64,000 bases of DNA, from contig CAUYUJ010002769.1 of assembly GCA_963575745.1 (NCBI GenBank), positions 267,501-331,500 of the forward strand, read 5' to 3'. Below the pieces are notes generated by a model. That model was given only the letters and a program-made list of their open reading frames with translations. It ran no database searches and was not told where the DNA came from. This DNA is from Prorocentrum cordatum (taxonomy: Eukaryota; Sar; Dinophyceae; Prorocentrales; Prorocentraceae). The position numbers were made by a program, and so were the translations under genes. Positions 10,678-20,072 of the stretch are shown one piece after another. How positions within the stretch are numbered: the stretch's first letter is position 1; the number at the start of each line of letters is the position of its first letter.

Positions 10678-11508
10678 TTGGGGGCGCCAGGGAGCGCCTG
10701 GGACCGCTTGGGAGCGCCTGGGAGCGCTTGGGAGCGCTTGGGAGCGCCGGGGAGCGCGTGGAAGCAGTTGGCAGCGCGTAGGAGCGCTTGGAAGCGCTTG
10801 GGAACGCCTGGGAGCACTTGGGAGCGCGTGGGAGCGCTTGGGAGCGCTTGGGAGCGCCCGGGAGCGCTTGGGAGCGCCTGCGGGCGCTTGGGAGCGCCAG
10901 GGAGCGCCTGGGAGCGCCTGGGAGCGCCCCGGCGCGCTTGGGAGCGCTTGTGAGCGCCTGGGAGCGCCTGGGAGCGCTGGGCGCTTGGGAGCGCCCGGGA
11001 ACGCTCGGGGGCGCCTGCGGGCGCTTGGGAGCGCCATGGAGCGCTTGGGAGCGCCTGGGCGCGCCCCGGCGCGCTTGGGAGCGCTTGTGAGCGCTTGGGA
11101 GCGCCTGGGAGCGCTTGGCGCTTGGGAGCGCTTGAAAGCGCTTGGCTGCGCTTGGGAGCGCCCGGGGGAGCGCCTGGGAGCGCCGGAAAGCACCCCCCGG
11201 GCGCCGGGGAGCGCCCCGGGGCGCTTGGGAGCGCTTGAAACCGCTTGGGAGCGCTTGGGGGCGTTTGGGAACGCTTGGGAGCGCCGGGGAGCGCCCCGGG
11301 CGCCGGGGAGCGCCCCGGAGCGCTTGGGAGCGCCTGGGAGCGAGCGCCTGGGAGCGCCTGGGAGCGCTTGGGAGCGCTTGGGGCGTTGGGCGCGCCTGGG
11401 AGCGCCTGGGAGCGCTTGGGAGCGCCTGGGAGCGCTTGGGAGCGCCTGGGAGCGCCTGGGAGCGCCTGAGAGCGCTTGGGAGCGCCTGGGAGCGCCTGGG
11501 AGCGCTGG

Positions 11509-11554
<46 letters not shown>

Positions 11555-11562
11555 TCCCAGGT
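10011..11562 (-). repeat. Same 10-bp minisatellite in inverted orientation
   Basis: From about 10011 the array reads CTGGGAGCGC/TTGGGAGCGC, the reverse complement of the array to its left. It continues with little interruption to 11562, where GGGAGCGCTCCCAGG forms a small terminal palindrome. The two arms together form a potential hairpin more than 1.5 kb long. Confidence 0.9.
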
Positions 11563-11754
11563 GAAGTTTATCCTTCCAGGGGCCAAGACGGGAGCCGCCA
11601 GAGCAAAGGAGACCAGGGTTCAGGGTTATCTCAGAGCCGAAGCTCAGCGCGTGCGCCGGCCCGATAACGATCTGGGCGCTCGACTATCGCTCGCTTTCAG
11701 AGCGGACAAGGTTCGACATCGGTGCGCGACCCGTCGAGGGGTCGCGCATCAGTT

Positions 11755-11832
11755 TAGGGTAGGGTTTAGGGTTTAGGGTTAGGGTTAGGGTTAGGGTTAG
11801 GGTTAGGGTTAGGGTTAGGGTTAGGATTAGGG

Positions 11833-11865
<33 letters not shown>

Positions 11866-12345
11866 TTGGGTTTTGGGTTTTGGGTTTAGGGTTTAGGGTT
11901 TGGGGTTTAGGGTTTAGGGTTTAGGGTTAGGGTTAGGGTTAGGGTTAGGGTTAGGGTTAGGGTTAGGGTTAGGGTTAGGGTTAGGGTTTAGGGTTTAGGG
12001 TTTAGGGTTAGGGTTAGGGTTAGGGTTAGGGTTAGGGTTAGGGTTAGGGTTAGGGTTTGGGTTTGGGTTTGTGTTAAGGGTTAAGGGTTAAGGGTTAAGG
12101 GTTAAGGGTTTGGGTTAAGGGTTTGGGCTAGGATTTAGGGTTAGGGTTTAGGGATTAGGGTTTAGGGTTTAGGGTTTAGGGTTAGGGTTAGGGTTAGGGT
12201 TAGGGTTTGGGTTAGGGTTAGGGTTAGGGCTAGGGTTAGGTCTAGGGTTAGGGTTAGGGTTAGGGTTAGGGTTAGGGTTAGGGTTTAGGGTTTAGGGTTT
12301 AGGGTTTAGGGTTTAGGGTTTAGGGTTCGGGTTCGGGGTTTGGGT
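11755..12345 (+). repeat. Telomere-type repeat block (TTTAGGG and TTAGGG)
   Basis: About 590 bp of mixed TTTAGGG and TTAGGG units with occasional TTTTGGG and TTAAGGG variants, G-rich strand on the plus strand. Degenerate GGGTTAGGG/GGGTTCGGG units continue to about 12530. TTTAGGG is the telomere repeat reported for dinoflagellates. The block is followed by 51 kb of other sequence, so in this assembly it is interstitial. The orientation would place the chromosome end to the right. Confidence 0.9.
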
Positions 12346-12539
12346 TAGGGGTCGGGCTTCGGCTTAGAGCTCGGGTTGGATTCAGGGGTAGGGTTTAGAG
12401 CGAGGATTAAGGGTTACAGTTTGGGTGGGGGCTTGGGTTTGGGGTTAGGGTTCGGTCGCGGGTTTAGAGTTAGCGTTGAGGGTTCGGGTTAGGGTTGGGG
12501 TTAAGGTTCGGGTTAAGGTTCTTCGAGGTCTGGGGCGAG

Positions 12540-12872
12540 CTCCGGGTTGTAAAATAAAAGTAGAAACTTGTAAGAACAAATAGTGGGCGCTTATTTTTTT
12601 TTACGGGGGTTTCCGGGTCCCAAGAAAAAATAAGAGATTGTAAGACAAAATAAAACATTGTAAACACAAATAAAAATTTTGAACAGAAAATAAAACATTG
12701 TAAGAACAAATAAAAAAACACCAAACAAAGTTGTAAAAACAAATAGCTTATTTGTTTACCGGGCCCTCCGGGTTGTAAAACAAAAAAACGGATTGTAAAA
12801 ACAAATAGCGACATCGAGCTCGCTATTTGTTTTAATATCCTTATTTGTTTAAAGATCTTTTATTTTTTTAAG
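12540..12872. repeat. AT-rich spacer with TTGTAARAACAAATA repeats
   Basis: A sharp fall in GC follows the telomere-type block. Short units such as GGATTGTAAAAACAAATAG and CATTGTAAGAACAAATAAA recur irregularly. No coding signal was seen. Confidence 0.6.
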
Positions 12873-12889
12873 GGTCTCCCGGGGGGGGG

Positions 12890-13260
12890 GTCGCTTTTGT
12901 GGGCGCGGGGAGGAGAGTGAATCTCGAGTGCCAGGGGGGGTGGGGGCTCCCCCTTGTGAGCGCCGGGGGAGAGAGTGGAGTCTCGAGTGCTGGGGGGGGG
13001 GGGTCCCCCCCTTTTGTGAGCGCCGGGCGGAGAGTGAGTCTCGAGTGCCGGGGGGGGGGGGCCTCCCCCTTGTGAGCGCCGGGGGAGAAAGTGGAGTCTC
13101 GAGTGCTAGGGGGGAGGGGAGGTTCTCCTCTTTTGTGTGCGCGACGCAGAAAATGAGTCTCGAGTGCCGGGGGAGGGAGGGCTGCTCCCCTTGTGGGCGC
13201 CGGGGGAGAGAGTGGAGTCTCGAGTGCCAGGGGCGGGCGAGGGGTATTCTCTTTTTGTGA
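12890..13260 (+). repeat. 59-bp satellite with long G runs
   Basis: Six units share GAGTCTCGAGTGCC or ...GTGCT at about 12912, 12972, 13031, 13087, 13149 and 13207, each followed by 7-12 G and then C runs. The G runs are candidates for G-quadruplexes. A short (GA)n tract (13258-13290) and more G/C runs follow to 13455. Confidence 0.75.
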
Positions 13261-13455
13261 GAGAGAGAGAGAGAGAAAGGGAGAGAGAAAAAGAAATAGA
13301 GTTTCCAGTGTCGAGCGAGGAGCTTTCACGCGGGAGAGGACGAGGGTCGCGAGCGTGCCGGGGGGGGAGGTCCCCCCCCCCTTGCGCCGCCCTCATCCTG
13401 TTCTTCCGTGCGAGGGGGGGGGGGGGGGGCCTCCCCTTTGAGTCCCCCCCCCCCG

Positions 13456-15527
13456 GTGGCTGAGGGTTTTTGTTGTTGTCTATCGCTCTCTCTGCTATTG
13501 GGCATCCACTGTTTCTGTATTTTTACTTGCGCACGTAGTAAGCGCCGCCGCTAGGAGTAACGTTGGGCCTCCACGGCCCGTATTTCCGAGAGTCATGACA
13601 GGTCGGTCAGTGGGCCTCTTCAGATGAAGCTCGACGTCCCCGAAGCCTCAGGCATGACGGGTGCCGATGGCAGCTCGATCCGACGCAGGTCTCGATCCGA
13701 TCCGATTCCCTGATTCTATGTTGCCTGATCCTGCGAAGGTCCGCTGGAGCTTTCGCTGCACGCCCCCTCTGGTGGGCTGGCGCTGGAGGCGGTGCCGGTG
13801 TGCCCGTGGAGGCCGCCAGGCTGGCCCGCATATCCGCAGGCAGCTCCAGTCATGCGGCGGCCGTGGCGGTGTTTGATGTTACAATGATGTTCGATGTGAG
13901 GCAAACGGGTCCTGAAGGAAAGGGATTTTGGAGGTTTTTGGTCCGCCCCCGACGTGCATCACAACCAGGCCCGCTGCGTACTTGGTGTGCAGGCGTGAAA
14001 TTGAATATCCGCGCTGAGCGGGCGCGCTCTCGAAACAAAAAATGTGCGATCGCGGGACGTGCACGGCATGCGTCCTTGCATCGGCCTTGAACGACCGTGT
14101 CTTAGTAATCGACCCAATCCAACCCGCCTGTTCCCCCTATCTTTCGAACCTCCGCCACGTAGGAGTTGGGTCATGAGGGGAGCTTGTCCTCCAGGCTCCG
14201 GGGCTTTCCCTGGGACCAGCTCTCCCCCCCGAGTCGTTGTCTCACACCCCCGGGGGGCCGTGAAGGGCCCAGGGCCCCGAAGACAGCCCAAACGTTCCAG
14301 GACCTTAGCTGCCTCGATACGCCCGTTTTGAAAGATAATACGTACCGTGCTCAAAACGTCCGTGTCAACACGTTGCGTTTTGGCTCAATTTGTTGGCCCA
14401 CGTTTTGGCGAACGTATCGCGCCAGACCTACGTTTTCGGTCCACGTTGAGCTCCGTATCAACACGCTACGTGTTGCGTGTTGCGTATCGGGGCAGGTCAG
14501 TCCAGGACCCTCCTTCTCCAGGACCCGCCCTCCTCCACGCCCTTCGGACGCCGCCTGCACACCTGCACCGAGACTCGCCAGCGCTCGCAGGACAGCACGG
14601 CCACGTAGCCGGACGTTTCGTTTGCACGGCGTTTGAGGTAATCAGCCTGCTGGCTTCACGATATCAAGCCATCGAGCGTGTGATTGTGCTGATGTGCCTG
14701 GCAGCTGCGCCGGTCCCGGCCAGGCGCACCCTATAGGCCCAGGGATGGATGGCACACGCCCTCCTCGCCTCGCCCCGGGCTCTGCGCGCGCATGCACCGT
14801 TCCCTCGTGCCTGGGCGTCGAGTCTGGTGGCGCGGGTGGTGTGGGTGCGCGGGTGGTGCCCAACCTGCCAGGCTTGCGGGTGCGCACGACGCGGGTGGCC
14901 TGGGCGATGGTTGGATGCAGACGTGGCCAGACGCCTGCCCAGCGCTCCCAGGGGCGCAGGTCTCCCGCGTACGCATCCAGCGCGTGACCTCCGGATGTTC
15001 TACGAATGGCTCCCGCCATGCGCGTGTCCAGCCTTCTGGCAAGTCCCAGAATCCTCCGAGGTGCCCCGTTGTCGCCTCGCCGCCTCTCCCTACCGACGTC
15101 GTCGCCGTGTCCTAGAAGCCCCGCGCCTTTCTCCCCAAGAACGTCGTCGCCGCCCACGCTGTCTTCGTCGTCTTCGTCGTCGTCCTCGTCGTATTGTTTG
15201 ACGCCGGCGCCTCGCTCCCATAATTACGACGTCGTTGTCTCCGTCGCCTTCGTCCCCGTCGTCTCCTCGATGCCCAACGCCTCGCTCCCGACCTGCGCGG
15301 TCTTCGTCGTCGTTGCCGTGTCCTCCTCGTCGCACCCTCGTCGCCCGGCGCTTCGCCCCGCCCGTCGACGTCGTCGCTGTCTTCGTTGGCACCGCCTTCG
15401 TCGTGCCTGGCGCCCGAGGCCGCCGTGGCAGCCTCCGCCGCGGGCGCGCCGCGCCCCCGGTCCAGGCGCGGTCCCCGCGGGCGCGCGGGCGGCGTCGCCG
15501 GGAGGTCGGCGCCAGGGGAGCCGCTGG
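13456..15527. other. Unassigned stretch; no gene supported
   Basis: 13670-13740 carries a CGATCCGATCCGATTC-rich element also seen elsewhere in the window. 14340-14490 is rich in ACGTTTT/ACGTGTTG inverted motifs. 15110-15390 is an imperfect GTC/CGTCGTC microsatellite. Some GC3-rich frames occur near 14800-14940 on both strands, but I cannot choose between them. Confidence 0.5.
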
Positions 15528-15740
15528 GAGCCTGTTTTGCTAGACTCGGGCAAGTTTGCTCGCATGGCGTTCGCGTCCCCCCGCCCCCCCTCCTCGCCCC
15601 TCTTCGAACGGACACTGGCGTGCAAGTGCCTTTCGACTTGCGTGATTCCCGCGCGTGCAAGTCGTTTGCGGCTTGCTTGAGGTTCAGGCCTCCCCTCCGT
15701 CCATGCAAGCAAACTTGCCAGGGTCTAAAAAAGCAGGCTC
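15528..15740 (+). mobile_element. MITE-like element, family A, copy 1
   Basis: A 213-bp element with terminal inverted repeats of about 40 bp. The outer ends are GAGCCTG and CAGGCTC, and the inner arms are GGCAAGTTTGCTCGCATGG (15549-15567) and CCATGCAAGCAAACTTGCC (15701-15719), with one mismatch. The core contains a C-rich tract and GCAAGTGCCTTTCGACTTGC, which is itself a hairpin. It has no coding capacity, so mobilisation would need an enzyme encoded elsewhere. Related copies are at 24026 and 43796. Confidence 0.8.
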
Positions 15741-16985
15741 TCTCCGAGCGTTGGGTCCGAGGTGTTGGGGAGTTGCATCCACCGTCGTTCCAATGATCTC
15801 GGGGGCGGCCAAGAGGGGGGGTGACTCGGGGGGGCATATCGTGGCGGGGGCCACGGTTTCTCCCCAGATTATCATGGCGCCCCTTCCTATGTCAGTACGT
15901 CCCCGGCCTACCTGGCGCAGGATGACCACCCTGGCCCGCTCGACGTGGAAGTCTTCCACGTGCTCCTCCTCCCCTTGCCTTCCGCGCTGCCGCCCTAGTC
16001 CTTTTGCCCTCTGTTGCATGCCAGATAATTAGCCAGTCGGTTGCCCCGAATTGCCTGTCGCTGGAGCGGACCGCCTCTTCCTCGCCGCCGACGGGAAAGA
16101 GTTTGCGCTTGTCGGGTCTGACGACGAGGGGGGAGGAAGGCTGACGACATCTGCTGCCTGCAGCTGGTTTCGTCCCGCCGCTGGGCGCTTTGATGCGCTG
16201 GTGCCTCTTGGGCTGGGTGGCAACAGGACCAGATAGCTACATGAGCTGTTTCGCTGAAACACCCTGACTGCTATCCCCCATGTGCGGTTCTCCCTTTACG
16301 CCGGCCCCAACTCTGAAAGCTGTTTGCGGGCATGAGATGCCAGCCCTGGGGAATGGGTCGGGATCCCCAGTGGCCCACGCCACGAAGACTGAGCGAGATC
16401 GCGAGGACATGAAGGGATCGAGGTTCGAGCCTGAAGGCTTTTGGACGCCTGTTGCTCTTCTTCTGTCTCTTGGAGACTTCTCTTCAACGCGGCTGGATGC
16501 CTTTCGAGGCCCCGGACAGAACCGCCCCGGGAAGGGCTCGCTGCCGAGGTCCGATATCCAGACCTTCCCCGTCTGGGGCGATCACTGCGCCAGAGTCTCT
16601 TCCCAACGGGCTCGTCGTCCAGAGGCTTCTCCAGGGCCCCGCGGGATGTCACAATGCCACCCAGGAGGAGAGTCGTGTCTTGGGGGCGACAGTCTGGAGC
16701 TCTGGGGATCGCGTAGACAACCCGCTCGTGATATCTAGGAAACAGGAAAATGCAGCGGGAGAGTTTGCTTTCTGCTCCGTTCAGTGCGGTGCCCCGCTTG
16801 ATCTTCCTCCGCGGCTCGTGCAGCAGCGACGGCACTGGATCCTCAAAGTGGAGGGGAGAGCAACACGTCAGCGCCCTTGTTGCTGCAGGTTCCCTGGGGC
16901 GCTCTGGGAGCAGAAGACTGGGGCGTCTGTCTCAAAGAGAAGGTGCCGTGGCCCTCGCGGCCTGGCCCCCGAGCGCAGCACCGGC
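15741..16985. other. Unassigned stretch with a weak exon-like segment
   Basis: Mostly featureless GC-rich DNA. 16777-16840 has a GC3-rich plus-strand frame (SAVPRLIFLRGSCSSDG) that could be an exon, but no splice sites or homology support it. Confidence 0.3.
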
Positions 16986-17074
16986 TGGCTGACAGGGAGG
17001 CGCACATCACCGATGACGGCTGGGCCCTGGCCCTGGCGGCGCTGCGTTCGTCTTGCAATGCATCGAAGAAATAA
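16986..17074 (+). CDS. Possible terminal exon of an upstream gene
   Basis: After a CGAGCGCAG acceptor-like site (ending at about 16979), a frame reads HRLADREAHITDDGWALALA and onward to a TAA at 17072-17074. Most of its codons end in G or C, matching the bias of the glycosyltransferase exons. GCTGC|GTTCGTC could instead be a donor. I do not recognise a family, and no upstream exons were secured. Confidence 0.25.
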
Positions 17075-17078
17075 ACAG

Positions 17079-17248
17079 ATAAACATAATGTTGTTCGGCG
17101 CTCCGCGCGGATTTCTCAGATCCGCGCTGGGCCCCCCCCTGGCGGCGCCTCCGCCTCCGGCGCCGCCCCTGGCGCGCTCCGCGCGCCGGGGAGGGGGGCC
17201 AGCGCGGATCCAAGAGTTCCGCGCGGAGCGCCAAAAGTTTATGTTTAT
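17079..17248. mobile_element. Fold-back element, family B, copy 1
   Basis: A 170-bp element made almost entirely of two inverted arms of about 54 bp. The left arm starts ATAAACATAATG and contains GGCGCTCCGCGCGGATTTCT. The right arm ends GCGCCAAAAGTTTATGTTTAT. A GC-rich loop lies between them. Diverged relatives are at 49240, 50580 and 56505. It has no coding capacity. Confidence 0.8.
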
Positions 17249-17454
17249 GGCGTTCTTTCTTGACCTAACGCAGCAAAGGACAGGTCCGACAGTGGCCACT
17301 TCGCCTAAGTGCACCGTGGCCCCTCAAGCTCGCCGAGCTCACTGGTGTGGAGCCAGGTCCGGCTCTGCGGCCCAGTGGAGGGTCTGACGAAGCTTGAGGG
17401 AACGAGCACCATTTGGCCCTTGGTTGCTTCTGGAGCCGCTGTGCGCATGTGACA

Positions 17455-17594
17455 TGTGTGTGTGTGTTGCGATAACGTGCAATTTTAGCCAGCTGCATTT
17501 GCCGATGTACATGTGTCGCTTGATTGGTGTTGCATTGGGCCGCTAACGTAAAACATGTGGACGCATGTGTGTAGGGTGTGTGTGTGTGCGTGTG

Positions 17595-17625
<31 letters not shown>

Positions 17626-17655
17626 CTGTGTGTGTGTGTGTTTGTGTGGGGGGGG
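17455..17655 (+). repeat. (GT)n microsatellite
   Basis: Nearly uninterrupted TG dinucleotides, densest at 17570-17650, followed by a G run. Any frame through it is low-complexity. Confidence 0.85.
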
Positions 17656-17869
17656 GCTCTGTGCGCGCGGGGGCGTGCTGTTCGGTGTTCCTCTTGAGCC
17701 TTTGTTTTCTGCATGCGCCCATTCCTTGCTGCCCAGCTGTCGGCGATGCCCGCTTCCACTGAGACTCTCGGCTTTGCTCACGCTTGTAAGCATGGGGGTC
17801 AATTTATTTTGAGCGTGTCACGTCTTCTTACTACTTGAACCGTCGATTGGAAAGAGCGCGTTCTGTGGT

Positions 17870-18965
17870 CGCCTGGGGGGGGGTTGGAACCGGACCCCCC
17901 CCCCTTGGATGGAGTGTGGGGGGTTCGAACCCCCCCCCTTCTATCCCCCTTCCCGTGACGGAGGGGGGCGGGGGGGTTCGACCCGCCCCCCCCCCTTTTC
18001 CCCCCTCCTCCCCTACTTCTCTCTCCCTCTCCTCGGGCCGGCGCCTGCGTCGGCGGCGGCTGGCGGCGGCGGCGGCGGGGACGACGGCTTCCTTTTTTGG
18101 GCCAGCGCCGGCGCCTGCGGCGGCGGGCGGCGGCGGCGGAGAGCGTCGACGAGGACGACGGTGGTGGTGGTGGGGTGTGGTGGTGGTGGTGGCAGTGGTG
18201 GTGGTTGTGGTGGTTGTTGTGTTGGTTTGTTGTGGTGGTGGTGGCTCTGGTGGTGGGTGTTGGTGGTGGTTGTGGTTTGGTGGTGGTTTGTGGTGGTGGT
18301 GGTCGTGGTGGGTAATGGTGGTGGTGGTGCTTTGGTGTTGGTATGGTGGTGGTTTGTGGTGATGGTGGTGGGTTGTGGTGGTGTGGTGCTTTGTGGAGGT
18401 GGTACTGGTGGTGGTGGTGGTGGCGGTGGTGGTGGTGTGGTGGTTTGTGGCAGTGGTGGTGGTGGGTTGTGATGCTGGTAGTGGTGGTGATGGTTGTGGC
18501 GGTGGTGGGTGGTGGTGGTGTGGTAGATTGTGGTGGTGGTGGTGGTGTGGTGGGTTTTTGTGGTGGTGGTGGTGGTGGGTGGTGTGTGGTGGGGTTTTTG
18601 TGGTGGTGGTGTGTGGGTGGTGGTGAGTTGTGGCGGTGGTGGTGATGGTGGTGGTGGTGGTGGTGACTGTGGTGGTGGTGGTTGTGTGGTGGGTTGTGTG
18701 GTGGGTTGGTGGTGGTTGTGCTGGTGGTGGTGGTGGGTTCAGGGCTGCCTCTGGTCATCGTCGCTGCGTCCCCGCCGTCGGCGCTGCTGGCGGCCGCCAG
18801 CGCCGGCGCCGGCGCCGGCGCCGGGGGGGGGGAGGGGTAGGGTTTTGAACCCCCCACGCCCCCTTGCGAGGGGGGGGGGGGGAGCTTGGGGGGGGGTTCC
18901 CCCTGGTTCTGGTCGACGGCGCCGAGTGTTGGCGGGGGGGCAACCCTCCGGTTCGAAACGCGCCG
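17870..18965 (+). repeat. (TGG)n microsatellite block flanked by G/C-run hairpins
   Basis: 18150-18745 is imperfect TGG/TGGTGGTTG repeats. On both sides lie short hairpins made of G and C runs around GGTTCGAACC-like cores (17880-18000 and 18830-18960). Sequence just outside shows weak inverted similarity (GAAAGAGCGCGTT against AACGCGCTCTCTC), so the whole block may be a MITE with an expanded centre. Confidence 0.6.
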
Positions 18966-18969
18966 CCGA

Positions 18970-19754
18970 ATGTTCCCAATGCGTACGCCCGTGAAACGCG
19001 CTCTCTCGTCGATTGCAACCCATCGGCGCGCCGGAGGGAACATGTGTGTGTGTGTTTACGGAGGGCAGCGGAGGATTCACCATTGGCCACCACTCGTGGC
19101 AGCTCCATCGCTGGTCATCCGTACCACCATACTAGCAGCGCCGCACAGCATCAGGCATCTCCTGTACGCAAGCGCAATGTGATTTACACGCCCAGTATGA
19201 ATGCGTAGATCTCGCTGGTCACGCGCGTCGCAATTCGACAAATCCTTTGAGCCGCCAGCGGGAGGTAGGAAGGAGGAGGGAGGGAGGGAGGGAGGCAGAG
19301 GGGCAGCAGCAGGAGGAGGGAGGAGGGGGCAGCTGGAGGATGGAGCATGAGGCAGGACCGAGGAGGAAGTAGGATGCTATATCGATCAGGCCGATCCGAC
19401 TCGATAACCAAAAGTCTGCGGCAAGTCCCCCAATGTGCCAGCCAGACGGCGACCATTCGCGGGTGCGGTTCGGAGTCCCTTAAACAGGCGATTCGCAGCT
19501 CGCGTCTGCCGGGCGGGTGCCGCCCCCATGGGAAGCGACAGCCGAGGTGGGCTTTACAGGGGCTGCAGTTTGAGCCACAGGAGGTCCCTAAAAACTAGAT
19601 GCAAGAAACTGCACAACACTCGTGGCCGCATGAGCGCATGAGAGATGGGGGTCAGTGGGATGAGGGAGCATGAGGCAGCATGGAGCAGGGAGGAGGATGG
19701 AGGAAAGGGGGAGGGAGGAGGAGGACAGCAGGCATCCCGTCCACCAGGCCCCAG
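18970..19754. other. Unassigned; GGA-rich tracts at 19260-19345 and 19675-19735
   Basis: Short purine-rich simple repeats separate otherwise featureless DNA. A small CGATCAGGCCGATCCGACTCG motif of the CGATTCGAT type is at 19380. This is the presumed intron or upstream region before the first recognised glycosyltransferase exon. Confidence 0.4.
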
Positions 19755-19802
19755 CACGGCGCCGTTTCGCCCTACGCCCGCGGCGTCACGGTGTGCAGCG
19801 AG
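19755..19802 (+). CDS. GT92-like exon 1 of those recognised
   Basis: 48 bp, phase 0, 16 codons, HGAVSPYARGVTVCSE. The acceptor is CCCCAG| and the donor GAG|GTATTG. VTVCS fits the strand just before the EWLxYH motif in the family. Earlier exons with the membrane anchor were not found. Confidence 0.55.
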
Positions 19803-20041
19803 GTATTGTACGGCCTCGACACAGCGTACCGCGCAGGCACGGCGTGGAGGAGTCAGTTCCCACGATATCAGTACATGGGCATGTTTGTGTTTATTGTTAT
19901 GTCTACGTATTTGTTTGCTTGTCCAGGTCTTGGCCGTCAGAAGGCTGTGTCATCCTCACCATGCCTACCATGCCTACAGAAGTACGGCCTGGGGCGCGAG
20001 ATGCGCGCGGGAGCTAGAGAGAGAGAGAGAGAGAGAGAGAA

Positions 20042-20072
<31 letters not shown>

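Noticed and set aside
14375-14395. GTTTTGGCTCAA, similar to the 3' part of the dinoflagellate spliced leader
   Set aside because: Only 11 bases match and the remainder of the leader is absent; the region is rich in similar TTTTGG words. Chance is the simpler explanation.
17928-17950. GGTTCGAACC, like a tRNA T-arm
   Set aside because: There is no acceptor stem, anticodon arm or D-arm around it; it is a hairpin of G and C runs.
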